Below are positions 11,222-23,658 of a DNA stretch of 64,000 bases, in pieces. The position numbers and the translations under genes were made by a program. This DNA comes from Siphonodentalium dalli. Taxonomy: Eukaryota > Mollusca > Scaphopoda > Gadilida > Siphonodentaliidae. The notes below the pieces were generated by a model. That model was not told where the DNA came from, searched no databases, and saw only the letters and a program-made list of their open reading frames with translations. Location: positions 94,914,707 through 94,978,706 of the forward strand of contig CP136067.1 of assembly GCA_032622095.1 (NCBI GenBank), written 5' to 3'. How positions within the stretch are numbered: the first letter of the stretch is position 1; each line of letters opens with the position of its first letter.

Positions 11222-11746
11222 TTAAAGGTGGATTATCTCTTTGTAAACATGTATTATATAGTTACCGGGGTATAAAATATTAGATCTGAATAGAAGAATC
11301 CTGTCCGGAAATGCTTCTATCGATTAATATTAATTTGATTTCGAATATTTTCTGGTTTAAAAAGGTGTGGTTGTTTAGCTAACGAACAATATTGGATACT
11401 GTTAACAGAGACCAGAAATTTTATTGTGTAATTTTGTCACCAATAAACGTTAATTATACTCATTATCGCTTATAACTATGGAATAAAACAATACAACAAA
11501 TCAACGTGGGACATTTGACGTTCAGTACGTAGCCATAGGAACAGCCTAATGCTCGATATCGCTATATGGTATCACCCGAATGGTCTGTTCTAATAGACAA
11601 ATAAACCGTCCCAATAAAATATTCGAAATAAAATCAATATTAATTGATAGAAGCCTTTCCGGACAGGGGTCTTCAGTTCATATTTATTAGTTTATACCCA
11701 CGCAACTATTTCAAATTTGTTATTTAAAGAGATAATCCATCATTAA
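11222..11746. mobile_element. TTAA-flanked foldback element
   Basis: Arms of about 150 bases pair: TGGATTATCTCTTT near the left end and AAAGAGATAATCCA near the right, with CTGTCCGGAAATGCTTCTAT opposed to ATAGAAGCCTTTCCGGACAG. TTAA occurs at both borders. It begins about 45 bases upstream of the IDWP exon. Confidence 0.65.
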
Positions 11747-12343
11747 TCACCATGCGATATATACAACATGCAATCAATTCCAACGGGGACCTCTATTCAA
11801 GAAATAGTTCGCTTCTAACATCCGCCCACAACAACAAACATCTGCATAGTGCTTTTATATATCCACCACGTAATACAGTTCCTTGTCAGAAAAGGCAGCA
11901 TGTTAATTTGCATAACAGTAACTGTTGTATTTATCACATTCAAACATAACACGTCATCATAATAGAGTTACTGTTCTTATTTTGTGTAAAACGATATTAC
12001 TTTGACAATTCGCGAGTCAAAACTATCCTAAAATGCATTAGTTCCCAAAATACAGATACGTATGTGTACTAATTTATGTTTACAGCGAAAACAATTATTT
12101 TATTATATGTTTGCGTATATCAACGTTTAGTGCTGTAACGGGCAGTTGTATAGGCAAAAACAATACATTTAATCACGACAAAATCCACCTGAAACGACGA
12201 CTCACACGATTCGTATCAAGGAGCGTTGTTTTGTTCTCAGCCGAGGACTATTTTGTATACATCAAACGTTATTATATGTCTCATTTATCGAGATTTATCA
12301 GAATAATTCAACAGCCTCAACACACGTACAGTTCATCGTTGTA

Positions 12344-12556
12344 CATTAATGCCCTAAGTAATCGACTCCTTAAACACAGCAGAATTATGGGTAACTTTTC
12401 AGGATTTAGTCTGAAATATAGCTTGTTACCATTCATCGGAATGCTCTCAGTGAGAGCTTTCTGATGAATGGCAACAAGCCATATTTCCGACTAAATCCTG
12501 AACAGTTACCCATAATTCTGCTGTGTTTAATGAGTCGATTACTTTGGGCATTACTC
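12344..12556. mobile_element. palindromic TA-flanked MITE, copy 3 (213 bases)
   Basis: Two arms of about 105 bases fold on each other around GCTCTCAGTGAGAGC. Same family as the copies at 4.8, 5.7 and 54.8 kb, flanked by TA. Its length equals that of copy 4. Confidence 0.82.
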
Positions 12557-12737
12557 TATATTTCAAACCTGTGTTTTAAGTCAGTTAATGGACTCGCGAT
12601 TGGACATTCGGAAACTAAATAGTCTCGTCATTCGGGCTCGACCATCCAGTTTCTGAATGTCCAGTCGCACGTCCATTAACAATGACGGTCAGTGAGTTAA
12701 CGAGTTAAAATTGTATTTTGAAGATACAACCCATTAC

Positions 12738-13940
12738 TTAAAGGCCCACTTAATGTCGAACCCCCAGATCACATATATAAAATATATGCAATATTATATA
12801 CCATTTGAAAGAGGAAGCTCCAAAACATTATATTATCAACTTATCCGGTGTAATAAACTGTGAACAATGTTTTTGTTGAGTTACCAACGGGTTTTAGTCA
12901 TCTAGATTGTAGTAAAAAGTTGATTATTTTCAATGGAGGAGGAATAACACTATATCTTAAAGATAGTGCTATTCCCCTTCCATTGAAAATTCACCTTTAG
13001 TTTGAATTATGTTGCATTCTGAACACGGGGGAATCTTTTATATGATTTCAGCTGTTTTCTATTTCTCTATTGGCAAATGTTTCAAATGGTGATGAATTAT
13101 AGTATTTTAATCATATTTTATGGCATAGCGTGTTATTAAAACAGAATTTATCAAGTCACTATAAAACAAGGGCACACCGTCGGGGCGTGGCACAATACGC
13201 CAGTTTCTGGAGTAGAGTGGGCAAGGTTTAATTCATTTGTTTGAAACCTTTGACATAAGTCGAAATAATATTTGAACTTGATCTGTATATACCAAATTTG
13301 GTTCAGTTCACTCGTTTCAATCAAAAGTTATCATCTGGAAACCGCATATCTGGTAAAATCTAAGTCGAAAAAGGGGCATAACTCAGTCAAGATCATGCGG
13401 TCGAAACCCATATTCGAACTTGATCTGTATTTTGGGGTGGTAAACTAATATACCAGATTTGGTTCAGTTCACTTGATTCAATCTAAAGTTATCATCCGGA
13501 AACCTCAAATCAGGTAAAATATAAGTCGAAAGAGAGACATAACTGAGTCAAAATCATGCGCCGAAACCCATATTCGAACTTGATCTGTATTTTTGGTTTG
13601 TAAACTAATATACCAAATTTGGTCCAGTTCACTTGATTCAATCTAAAGTTATCATCCGGAAACTGCAAATCAGGTAAAATATAAGTCGAAAAAGGGGCAT
13701 AACTCAGTCAAAATCATGGGGACGGAAGCCATATTCGAACTTGATCTGTATTTTGGTGTGATATACTAACATACAAAATTTGGTTCAGTTCACTCGATTA
13801 AATCTAAAGTTATCATCCGGAAACCAAAAGCGGACGGACGGACGGACGACGGACGGACAACCCATTTACATAATACGACCGTTTTTTCAAACGGGCGTAT
13901 ACAAATAATTGGTGACTCGAAAATTTAGTAGGCCTTTAAA
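12738..13940. mobile_element. TTAA-flanked element family B with internal 155-bp tandem repeats
   Basis: Starts TTAAAGGCCCACTTAATG and ends in the complement, AGTAGGCCTTTAA. Contains a short hairpin (about 12,925-12,990) and four tandem copies of a roughly 155-bp unit (13,195-13,850), each with TTCGAACTTGATCTGTAT and TAAAGTTATCATCCGGAAAC, ending in a GGAC-rich stretch. That inner block looks like an RTE-type non-coding repeat inserted into the element. Confidence 0.68.
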
Positions 13941-14379
13941 AAATCTACCTCTGGTGGAAAGAAACTTTATTACGCAATTAGTGCATGACAAACATGCATT
14001 CTTTAGATCTTTAGATGTAGAGACGGGTAGACAACCCCCCCCCCCCTGAATTCATATTATACCGCTCATTCACCATTATGCAATTTTTTTTGGTATATAT
14101 GACAACTAATACGCCTAGGATTAGATACACAACAACACCTAATCGGGGTTCACAATTATATAGCGATTGGTTGTTAATAAAATCACCCCCCTCGATTAAA
14201 TCCGGATACCCATTTTGAAGTACATGTAACACTTTGGATACGGAGGCTTCCAAGATAATAACATTATGTGAGGGATACACCACGAGGAGCGTCAGGATTC
14301 GGTCACATATTATCCGAAGACGCTAGCTCGAGTACATTATGTGAGCAAATTCCTAAGCTCGGAGGCTAGTTTATCTCAC

Positions 14380-14733
14380 TTAAAGAGGGACTGTACACAC
14401 AATCGAGTCATTTATGGGACCATCTACTTTTATACTCAGCATAATATAGGCAACAAATGAATGAACTTGAGCCATGGATTAGTGCAAAATACGCTCACAT
14501 GCTCAATGAATGAGGCAAACAACATGGTAATTGTCATGAAAATAATTTTATGACTGGAGTCATAAAATCATTTTCATTTATATAATTACCATGTTTGCAT
14601 CGTTCGTAGAGCACATGAGTGTATTTTTCACTAATGCATGGCTCAAATTAATTAATTTGTTGCATATATTCTGTTGAGTATAAAAGTAGATGGTCCAATA
14701 AATGGCCGGATTTAGTGTACAGTACCCCTTTAA
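14380..14733. mobile_element. TTAA-flanked foldback element, family A
   Basis: Starts TTAAAGAGGGACTGTACAC and ends GTGTACAGTACCCCTTTAA. Unlike its relative at 1.9 kb, almost its whole length folds back, with arms of about 150 bases around TTTTATGACTGGAGTCATAA. Confidence 0.75.
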
Positions 14734-14824
14734 TAGTCCCGTGCGGATTATCCAATTGTGTCGCTACCAGTCTCGGTCATAACGGGCTACTCATCTCCGC
14801 AATTGGGTCATACCCCGAATATGC

Positions 14825-15168
14825 ACTCCTTCTTGGACCAGGTTTGAAGAATTCGATGTGCACCCCCTCCCATCGGTTGAAAACTTTCCAACTGTTACCA
14901 CAAGCTTTATAACTGTTGATTTTCAACCTCCAACTTAAGGCCAGTTCAGACCATATATTTTACTTCACATAGAACAATATGCTACTGTTGGTCTAAAAAC
15001 GAAAAATTCCCAATTATTACTGGTTGGAAAATCAAACAATGAGAACAATTTCAACCAATATGCGATAGAAATTGTCCAAATTATCAGGGGGAATAATTTC
15101 ACAAAGTTGGAGGGGGGGGGGGGGGTGTTAGACACCACCACCCACCCCATGTCGCCACGCCCCTGACT
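14825..15168 (+). repeat. interspersed TTGGAAA-type repeat, copy 2
   Basis: TGGTTGGAAAATCAAAC, a G run near 15,111-15,125 and CATGTCGCCACGCCCCTGAC match the other copies. Confidence 0.55.
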
Positions 15169-15384
15169 GTGTGGTATTCCACCAGGTGCGAGGGGGCAGA
15201 ATCATTACACAATTATATCATTTAATAATTAGTTAACATTTAATAATTATCAGTTGTTAAATAATTTAATTATTTAATTTAATTATTTATGTTAAATTAT
15301 GATTTTTATTATCTTATTAAGTGCTAATATTGTTATATATGTATACTTTTTTGACATCGGTCTCGTGTGGTCGTTTAATGGCAT

Positions 15385-15765
15385 GAAAGGCTTGGTCAGA
15401 GTTCGCAGTGGGTATTGCTGTTAGAATATTCACATTTGTTATGACCGCTATAAACAGAGACTATTAAGATTTGACAGGTTTTGTTCCCATATACAAATCA
15501 TAAATATCGCGTAAATAGCATGTTATCGTCAAGATTTACGCCGTGTTAAGTAACCAAAAGCCAGATTTTGTAACAGAAATTGGCTTTTGTTTACGTAACG
15601 CAGCGCATGAAGATCTCGACGATAACTTGCTATTTACGCGATATTTATGATTGATATAAGAACAAAACCTGTCTATATTTTACTGTTCTTTCTGTTTATG
15701 GCGGTTTAAAAAAATCTGAATTTTTACAGCATGACCCACCGCGAAAGCTGACCGCGCCTTTAAAC
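15385..15765. mobile_element. foldback element
   Basis: Outer arms AAAGGCTTGGTCAG and CTGACCGCGCCTTT. Inner arms contain CGTAAATAGCATGTTATCGTC opposed to ACGATAACTTGCTATTTACG and AAAGCCAG opposed to TTGGCTTTTG. Most of its 380 bases pair. Confidence 0.65.
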
Positions 15766-15965
15766 TGTGTCTCTGTTACTTTACATTTGTATGATATAAT
15801 ATTATAATGATTCTGAGAAATGTTCCACATTCAGTTTATAGTTGTGATGGTAAACTTTATTTATGATTGTTCATTTTGTCAACACCCCACCTAAATTCTA
15901 CCCCCATCGCGTCCCTTAAAATGCAGGTAAGTCACGAATGCTATTTTGTCAAATGATCGTCATAA

Positions 15966-16074
15966 TCACAAGTGTGCATTATTTGGACACCTCCTAAATA
16001 GCGTGCATTATATAAATAATGCACAGTTGTCCTTCAAATATTGCACGCTTATTTTCTAAATAATGCACACTTGT
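15966..16074. repeat. short inverted repeat with GTGCATTAT units
   Basis: CACAAGTGTGCATTATTTGG at the left is opposed to CTAAATAATGCACACTTGTT at the right. Two further GTGCATTAT-type copies lie between them. Confidence 0.6.
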
Positions 16075-16344
16075 TGTCAACAGTGGTCAAGTCACAAAGT
16101 AACACTCAAGGCGGCATAATGGGATAATCCGCAGTGTCGTTATTTCGTGGGAGAATCTGGATTCAGTATCCGAAACCGATTACAGGGCGGGGCTACACGG
16201 ATTCTAGGTCACCTAATTAGCTGCCAATCCGACTTAATCGCATATTTTTCAAGTTAAAGTGAGTTTAATGATGAGGGTAAGCATTTCTAACAGCTCTAGA
16301 TATCCTGAATCAAATTCCGAAGACGTACTGGAGAACACACGAAA

Positions 16345-16565
16345 GTTGTCAGTTGTACAGGGACGTTGTGGTGGGTTGGTTGGGGCGTCTCCCCCAAACT
16401 TTGGTACATCTACAACAGTTGGAAATGTCATGCCTGACACAACATTAGTTGGATATTAATTTGACACCATGTACAGGTTGGTAATTCTCCGATCTTAGGG
16501 TGTGTCAGGTTGGATATTTCCAAGGGGTTGCAAATGGAATTCTGCGAACCTGATGGGAACCATCT
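16345..16565 (-). repeat. interspersed TTGGAAA-type repeat, copy 3
   Basis: Reverse-orientation copy: the complement reads ATCCAACTAATGTTGTGTC and CATTTCCAACTGTTG, as in copy 1. Confidence 0.5.
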
Positions 16566-17592
16566 AGCCACGTCCCTAGAACTTTTACGTGTGGCTATTT
16601 AGTCAAATAAATTGACTGGCATTTCCACTATATATTCATGCGATCCTAGAATAAGCTTTATATTTGTTTTTGTGTGATTTGGGAAATTCAGCTGACGTGC
16701 GATCATGCAAAAGACCACAACATTTGCTACATGGGCACAGCTTTATTTTCCAACTATTGCACAGCACGTTGGCCAAAATGTGCCTGTGTTTCGGCACTAC
16801 AGAGACTATTGTGCAAAACGACTGCATTTAACGAAACACATTTTAAATATGAAACTGTTATAAGACTAGATAGTAGATACGCGTATCTGATAATCCATAG
16901 ATATCATATAATCCTAGTACCACTTCTTGAATAAGATGGAACATATAATTAGAAAAAAGTTGAAGACATATCCATGCAGGTTCACATGAATTCGGTCAAT
17001 GTTGTCGTTTTTCCGCCGAATTTGAAATCGACATGTGTTCGAGCGGTATTTTTTGGATGGAATGACGAAATGAACATGATGAATGTGACAATGAAATTGA
17101 CAAGGATTTGCTTCAAGTTTGCCATCAACCGAACTGCTCCCCCAGCGTTAATATCAATAACATTATTATTTGGTTAATTTCAGTAAAATTCTCCCGATAT
17201 ACACTCGATAACACAAATTTGTCTCCGCATTTAAAATTCTTTGATATGGATCGATTATATTCTGCAATAATTTTTACCCAAGAGACGGATACTTATGTTT
17301 TATTGTGTTTTTAAACTCCGAGGTGGGGAAATCTCGGTTTATTTACATTATGAATGTTCTGATTCCGATTACGGAATCAGAATCGGAATCCAGATTATGA
17401 CGAAATAACGAATACAGTCTGTTCGTTTACTGATTCTGGTCTGTTCATTTACCGAACCACGTCGTACGGAGTGTAATTCGTAATCTGAATCCAGATTCTC
17501 ACACGACATAACGACTCTGGTGACTTTAAAACCTGGCTTAATCAATTTATCTGGCCAATGGAAAGCCGCCAGCAGAATGGGACAAAGTACTC

Positions 17593-17909
17593 TAAAGCCG
17601 CTTTCACACATGTCCGTTTCTCCGATGCGTTTCCCTGCGTTTCTAATATTTTAACGCATCCGGAAAACGCATCGGTCAAAACAGTGATAATATCACTGGG
17701 TCTTTCACACATGTGCGTTTGCCGGATGCGTTTCTTTTTTTCATGTCTCGGACTTGAAATGCTGCGTTTCGCCTGCGTTTCTAAAAAAGCATACATAAGC
17801 ATGTGTGGCTAGCTTCACTATTTCGACCGATGCGTTTTCCGGATGCGTTAAAATATTAGAAACGCAAGGAAAAGCATCCGAGAAACGGACATGTGTGAAA
17901 GCGGCTTTA
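17593..17909. mobile_element. foldback element with CGCTTTCACACATGT ends
   Basis: TAAAGCCGCTTTCACACATG and its complement bound 317 bases. The arms (about 85 bases) contain GCGTTTTCCGGATGCG-type blocks, and a third related block (CTTTCACACATGTGCGTTTG) sits inside, so the element has partly duplicated its end. Confidence 0.7.
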
Positions 17910-17934
17910 TCCATACGATTGGGATCCAAATCGA

Positions 17935-18062
17935 GAGAGATAATAAAATATCATCAAATTAATGTACACTTGTATTTTTTTCTTTCTTTGTATGTTTGTC
18001 TTACCATATCATGTTATGTGGCGATGGAGCAACAAAATACATTATATTCTATTCTATTCTAC
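17935..18062 (+). repeat. LINE 3' tail fragment with TATTC repeat
   Basis: An A/T-rich stretch with TTTCTTTGTATGTTTGTC, then GGAGCAACAAAATAC and a (TATTC)n tail at 18,046-18,060. It resembles the 3' end of L2/CR1-type LINEs. No coding part remains. Confidence 0.45.
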
Positions 18063-18150
18063 ACTTAAGTATCGCGTGTCTTCATCTTCCAGAATTACTG
18101 AAATTGTAATGGAAGTGCAGGTAAAATTTCATATCCCCTGAAATGAAATA

Positions 18151-18393
18151 TTAACCGTTTGATGACTGGAGCTTCCTCACTCAATTTTTGCGAAAACCCT
18201 GTGCCAATGCATTCTCTTATATATATATGAGTCGCCCACATAAAGTGCGCCTCGCACACATAAGATAATGTATTGGCCTTATAATATTTACCTTGATCTT
18301 GTAAGCCAATGGGAGATTCGCATATATAAGCGAATACACCGACAAAGAGTGTTTAATGTTGCACCAGCACAGCTCCCGTCATCAAAGGGCTAA
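18151..18393. mobile_element. piggyBac-like MITE with hairpin core, GATGAC-type ends
   Basis: Left end TTAACCGTTTGATGACTGG, right end the complement of TTAGCCCTTTGATGACGG. CCCTTT next to TTAA is typical of piggyBac-type ends. The core carries GCCAATGCATTCTCTTATA and a decayed inverted partner, shared with elements at 27.1, 39.5, 40.7, 57.4 and 63.3 kb. Confidence 0.65.
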
Positions 18394-18422
18394 TACAATC
18401 TCGATATCTCGTATATACATAC

Positions 18423-18498
18423 CTGCACGGGTCATCACAAACACAACTGAGCGATCCATTACGATACATTTCAGCTAGTCCATACTGACACTTAATTT
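18423..18498 (-). CDS. DEG/ENaC exon: CVCDDPC segment
   Basis: 76 bases with acceptor TGTCTTTCAG and donor GTATGT. Two leading bases complete a codon and two trailing bases (AG) are completed by the next exon to Ser. The peptide includes IKCQYGLAEMY and LSCVCDDPC, the conserved C-x-C-x-x-P-C motif that closes the DEG/ENaC cysteine-rich domain. A decayed LTR retrotransposon begins about 400 bases upstream in the preceding intron, and a TTAA-type MITE ends about 30 bases past the donor. Confidence 0.9.
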
Positions 18499-18604
18499 CT
18501 GAAAGACAAACAACAGGTCCTAACTCAGGAAACTATGTCATATTTGCTCGAAAATTTGACGCGATATATCTCACATTGAAGTGAGTAAGCCATATTCGTT
18601 GTTT

Positions 18605-18745
18605 TCTTCCAATTTATAACTAACTCTACCGTTGGTTTAAAAACAACAAATTCCCCACTACTTATTGGTTGCAAAATCAAACTACGGGAATACTTTGAAC
18701 CTATTGTGTGACATTTCCGACTAGGCGATACTATTGAGTCAGATA
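18605..18745 (+). repeat. interspersed TTGGAAA-type repeat, short copy
   Basis: AAAACAACAAATTCCCCA then GGTTGCAAAATCAAACTACG and TTTGAACCTATTG match copy 1 in order. It is about 100 bases upstream of the CVCDDPC exon acceptor. Confidence 0.5.
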
Positions 18746-18909
18746 TGAACTGCAAACAAGAGAATAACCTATAGCGCCAAATTTCGAGTCGTGTGATTCT
18801 TATCGAAACACCTGGGTTGTCATGTGACTCGCATAATCTGCACAATGAAAAGTTCAGTTTAGGGAATTCTTGATAAGCAAAGCTACCGCAGTGTAAATAA
18901 GGGGTTAAT

Positions 18910-19205
18910 TGATAGGGCTGAATCACGACCTATCAAAATAATGCCCATATACGAATTAATAGTTCTTCAAAGTCAAAGTCGCTGACCTATCAGCAGATAT
19001 TAATAGAAAGAGCACAGAAGATAGGAAGCGGTTCTAAAAAATATTGAGAGAAATCCGGACATCATCAGTCTGTTCTGACCCACCTGAGCTCTATATGCGT
19101 CACTGAACTTGGAATTGTGGAAACTTGTGTAAATTGTGATTTGTGTGTTTATAAAGTTTGTAATTGTTTTCCACCTCTCATCAGTACAAGCCACGTCTTG
19201 TTACA
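18910..19205 (+). repeat. 5' LTR
   Basis: Begins TGATAGGGCTG and ends GTTACA, with the TG...CA ends expected of LTRs. It matches 22,298-22,573 over nearly its whole length, including a shared GAGAGAAATCCGGACAT block and a shared GTGGAAACTTGTGTAAATTG block. Confidence 0.8.
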
Positions 19206-19404
19206 TGTTTGCTGGTGCGCAGACTACCAACGTCGTCACAACCCAAATGAAGAGGTTCCAATAAAAGAGATCATGCCGAGATTTAGAGGTTATTGTTGCT
19301 TACTTACATTATAGCTGACCAGGAAACCAATTACCCAGTTAACTGAGGCAATTAATGCCCAAATTTCCGCTATAGCTATGTCCACGATTAACCTGATGGT
19401 GTTC

Positions 19405-19891
19405 ACATTCTCAGGGGATCCCAAAGAGTATGGAACTGGATAAAAGCAGTGGAAAAGGCAGCCATTGTAACAGGGACAATGGGACACAAACGATGACACA
19501 TCACATTCCAAAACGAGCAGTGACCTTTTAAAGCTTTATATAAGAAATAATGCAAATTGTAGATGCGCGAAGGTCAAACAGAAGTTATGGGGCCGGTTTT
19601 CAGAACTTTCAGTCCCCAATACGCATTTACTTTGTTGAGACAAATCTGACGAAAACGGGGAAAATTTACATGTATTTGCAGAACGAGGCCTCGCTCTTGC
19701 AGAACAGACTTACAGAGCACAACTGGGTGGCATGGCAGCTATACAGACCCCAGCTAGTAGGGTTTTGTATAGATGGACTATCAAATGATCACCTCAACTT
19801 CAAATTAATTATGGAAAACCCAGACAATTTAACAGACACTGCAAATTTAGCCATGAGGGAACAAGGGCTGCAACAGCGATTTAATTTGTGA
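19405..19891 (+). pseudogene. gag remnant of the LTR element
   Basis: Frameshifted capsid-like fragments. One frame near 19,405-19,500 reads WIKAVEKAAIVTG. The open part at 19,550-19,891 ends with a stretch (DGLSNDHLNFKL, then REQGLQQRFNL) that resembles the C-terminal capsid region of gypsy-type Gag. At least one frameshift and several stops separate the pieces. Confidence 0.6.
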
Positions 19892-20339
19892 ATTGGTGGA
19901 GACATTACAGATCCCCAACATGTTGAAAACATAGATGTAGATCATTACCGCAAGTGCCGAAGCAGGGAACTACGAAGGGGAAATACCGGAAATAAGGACC
20001 CCCATCGAGATTTTCACCATATCAGTGGAGTAGAACAAGAACCCAACCAGTTAGGAAATTTTGATTGCCCACAACATCTGCTTCCAAATTGCTCATTTCA
20101 AAAGGATGACAGAACCCTGGCCATAGCCCCGGAAATAAGGGACCAATTAGGAGATGTTTCGGAGGTTCTTCTACCCAGAACATCAATATAAATTGCCCCC
20201 TCAATAATAAGGAAAATTGAAACCCAAATTGGAGCAATCAGGGTTCATTTTCAGGTGCATGTTCACCCCCAACCACGACGATTCAACCCCTTTGACACCC
20301 AAGCTGTGCCCATACCAAGGAGAGTGGAATTATTCAGTA

Positions 20340-20462
20340 AATATTGTGGGAAGTCCAAGCTCGTCTTTAGTAAGATTAGGAAAACTAAAATATCGCTCAC
20401 TTGTAGATATGGGAGCAGAAGTATTATTTATAGATATACAAGTTTCTGAAGCCTTACAATAA
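20340..20462 (+). pseudogene. aspartic protease remnant of the LTR element
   Basis: A short frame reads LVDMGAEVLFID, matching the retropepsin active-site block D-(T/S)-G-A with Met at the position normally Thr or Ser. It lies between the gag and RT remnants, as expected. The fragment is short and ends in a stop. Confidence 0.6.
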
Positions 20463-21246
20463 CGTCCATCACTTCAAAAAAAAGGGTTAATCTTTACTCA
20501 ACAAACAGAAAGACATTGGGAGTAATGGGAAGTGTTCTGTTGGATTTTAAACTGGTCGAGGCTAGGCTTAACCACAATTATTTGTTAAATATATGAACTT
20601 ATATATGATTCTTGGTAGGGATTGGCTAGTTTCCAAAGGGAAACTGTGATTTGGGTTGTTTGAACATGTATAACATTTATAGTCCATCGGAAGAGGATGC
20701 ACATATAGCATCACTACTTCGTCTGACAAACAAGACAATTTTAAAGCCTCAAACTTCAACCTTTTGTAATGGGAAACCTAAAAGTAGGTCACAGATTCCA
20801 AAATCTGCATGCCTTGAGGTATCTGCTGTGGAGTGGGGGCATATGGCCTTAGAGCTGGACATCATGATAGCTAACTCTATTTCAACATCAGGAACATGCC
20901 ACCGGGTGCCATTGCTAATGGTTAACAACACCATAACAACTTTCACCATACCTAGTGACAGTTGCGGCAAAACAACTGTTTATCAACCACAAAATGCTCA
21001 ACCTCGAAGTGAGGTAGCTGATGTTAGCAACAATATGCCTCACACACGTGGCTATCCTGACCCACCAATGAGGACCACTTCTAGCCATATTGACCATAAC
21101 TATGCCAATTGCCCGCAGCATCATGGGGCATCCCTGCTGCAACGTTTGGATTAGAATTCACTCCTATTTGCCAAAAAGGACACTGACCTGTCCGAAACCA
21201 CTAGTGCCAAGATGCACTTTGACACCGGGGGCACCCACCAATCAAA

Positions 21247-22240
21247 TTGCACACATATAGGACCCCTCTTAACAAGCGACGGCATGTTGACGTCGCAGTT
21301 GAAATGTTGGATTTAAAGATTATTAGACCCAGTCATCACCCTGAAGTTTCCCTGTGGTATTGTTCGAAAAGAAGGACGGCACAAAAGCATTTTGCAGATT
21401 GTGGACACTTGAACCAGGTAACGAAACCGATGTCTTTTCCACTTCCGGTGATTGATGATATTTTGGCAGTTGGGAAAAGCAGTTTTTACCACATTGGATC
21501 TCAAACTGGATCTTAGCAATGCCAGGTGGCAGAGCAGGATAAAAAAAAAGAATGCTGTTGTCTGTCGCCAAGGATATTCGAATATAACGTAATGACTTTC
21601 GGGTTACAAAATGACCTAGAGTCATCATGCAGCTAATGTCTAAAGTTCTTTGTGGCATGAACGATATCGCTATTGCGTACGTCGATGATATATTGGTATA
21701 CAGTGAAATATTCGAATATCATTTGGAACATCTCCAGGCTGTTTTGACTGTTTTAGGGAACACAACCTCAAGCTAACGTTATTATGTCCTGAGAACAACC
21801 ATTAATGATTCATAATTAATGGAGAGGGTATCAAACCGATGGAAAAGGCGAAGGCCATTCTAGCCTTGTCCCCCAACTGCAGTTAGAGAAACTAGGTAAT
21901 TTAACAGGTTGTGTATTGTGTAATTACTATAGGAGGTTCATTCCACACCTTTCGAAATTAGGTGAACCGATTGTGCAACTCTCAACGAAATGTGCAAAGT
22001 TCAAGTGGACACCAGCCTGCAAAAAAGATTTTGATATTCTTAAAACCCAGTTGACCATTGTCCCTTTACTAGCTTATCCTGATACGTCCAAACCATATAC
22101 CCTATATACTGATGCTAGTGACTAATGTGTTGGCTCATGGCTGACTTAAGAAGCAGACGATCACACAAAGAAACCCATCTACTATCGGTCACACAAACTC
22201 AGCGACACCCAGATCAGATGGCAAACCATCAAAAAAGAGC
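21247..22240 (+). pseudogene. reverse transcriptase / RNase H remnant of the LTR element
   Basis: Pieces in several frames. 21,247-21,516 carries YRTPLNKRRHVD and then FPLPVIDDIL, RT fingers and palm. 21,673-21,710 carries the catalytic YVDDILVYS. 21,916-22,125 carries MCNYYRRFIPHLSKLGEPI and ends YTLYTDASD, the RT-thumb to RNase H junction typical of Ty3/gypsy elements. A stop follows that motif directly. The pieces are in correct order but cannot make one protein. Confidence 0.88.
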
Positions 22241-22297
22241 CATACTCAATACACTACTCACTCCAGAAGTTGGACTATTATGTCCACAAAAAGTAAT

Positions 22298-22573
22298 TGA
22301 TAGTGCGGCATCACGACCTATCTAGTCAAAATAATCCCCACACACGAAATCAATGGTTATTCAAAGTCGCCGACCTATCAGCCGAGATTAGTAGAAAGTA
22401 CACAGAAGATAGTAAGCGGTTGTAATAAATATTGAGAGAAATCCGGACATAGAGAGTGACCTGAGCTCTATGCATCGCTGAAATGTGGAAACTTGTGTAA
22501 ATTGTGATTTGTGTGTTTATAGAGTTTGTAATTGTTTTCAACCTATTATCAGTACAAGCCCCGTCGTGTTGCA
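22298..22573 (+). repeat. 3' LTR
   Basis: Begins TGATAGTGCGG and ends GTTGCA. About 20 bases shorter than the 5' copy through small deletions near its middle. It directly follows the broken RT/RNase H region. Confidence 0.8.
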
Positions 22574-22796
22574 TATCTCCTTATTATAACCAACAACTTG
22601 ATCAGTATATTGCAACACATCACTGGAATAGCAAATTCCAATGGTGGCGATTTCTGTAAGGGACACTGAAGAGCAAACCACTACTGCATTTTGGACAGTT
22701 GAGCTTATAAAATATGTTTTGCGTCTCTTTACACCAAATTGATACACGTTCTTCTAAAATAATACAAGGAATCAAATCATGTGGGTTAAAGCTGCC

Positions 22797-23658
22797 ATAT
22801 TTGCGAATGTCTGTATGTCTGTCTATCTGTCTGTGTTTATATAACTTCACTGGGGACCATCTAGATGGCACAAAAGTTTTATAAGAGGGGTAACTTTTTA
22901 TCAGGAAAATAATGGTGCACGTCAAAATTTTCTAAAGTGATGCTGTTGTGGCAGAACAGGGGGGGGGGGGGGGAGGCAGCAAAAATGATGACATATTTTT
23001 GTTGCCGATTTTCACAACAAAGATACAATTTGTTAAGAGAGATGGCAATGTATATAAGGCCTGTTCAAAAATAGTGGCCACAGTGTGCAGTCAAATGTAG
23101 TTTCTTCTGAGATAACGGAAAACACAGTAGTACATTACTTTTCGTGATCATCCAATACTGGCTATGTCTGGCATCTGAAAATTAAGGGTATATCTGCCTA
23201 ATACCGGATTTATTTAATTTTTTTAACAGACTCATAGCCTAGCATAAACAACTTAAAATCTCGCTCTGTGTCGGCACATGTAGCTCGTCTTTTATTTTTG
23301 CGAGCTAATTTGATATCAATAATAAATATAAAAAACAAACGTCAATTCAATCACGTCGATTTAAAAGAATGATAACGTCTGAAGTATGTGCAATTAAAAT
23401 AAAATAATTGTAAATAAATACTTCTTTATTGGTGGGACAATAATCACGATAAACAAAATGACCATCAATCCGACAAGGTGAGCCACTACTTATAATAGAT
23501 GTTTAAGAATGACCTTTTGTGATGCCATTTGGATATACACTTTATGAGAATATGTGTAACACTTTGAGCAAGAGTATTCTCTATTCCCATCAAATGTCCA
23601 CAACAGAGGTTTTCACATCACTTTAACCTGGGCAACGCCCGGTTACCCTGCTAGTATC
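22797..23658 (-). mobile_element. RTE-like interspersed repeat, short copy
   Basis: Read on the minus strand it starts TACTAGCAGGGTAACCGG followed by GTTGCCCAGGTTAAAG and ends with ACAGACAGATAGACAG. Both ends recur in direct order at 45,084-47,850, so this is the same family in the opposite orientation. ACTAGC...CCGG starts and ACAG tails are common in RTE-type retroposons and their non-coding relatives. No coding remnant is visible. It includes a 14-base G run near 22,961. Confidence 0.6.

Larger units (their letters stand above)
18910..22573 (+). mobile_element. decayed Ty3/gypsy-type LTR retrotransposon
   Basis: Two direct repeats of about 296 and 276 bases flank gag-, protease- and reverse-transcriptase-like remnants in the usual order. 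The whole is 3.7 kb, shorter than an intact element, and no integrase region was seen, so an internal deletion is likely. Frames are broken by many stops and shifts. LTR divergence is visible by eye (several indels), so the insertion is old. It lies in the channel gene intron between the CGC and CVCDDPC exons, antisense to that gene. No clear target-site duplication was found. Confidence 0.85.
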
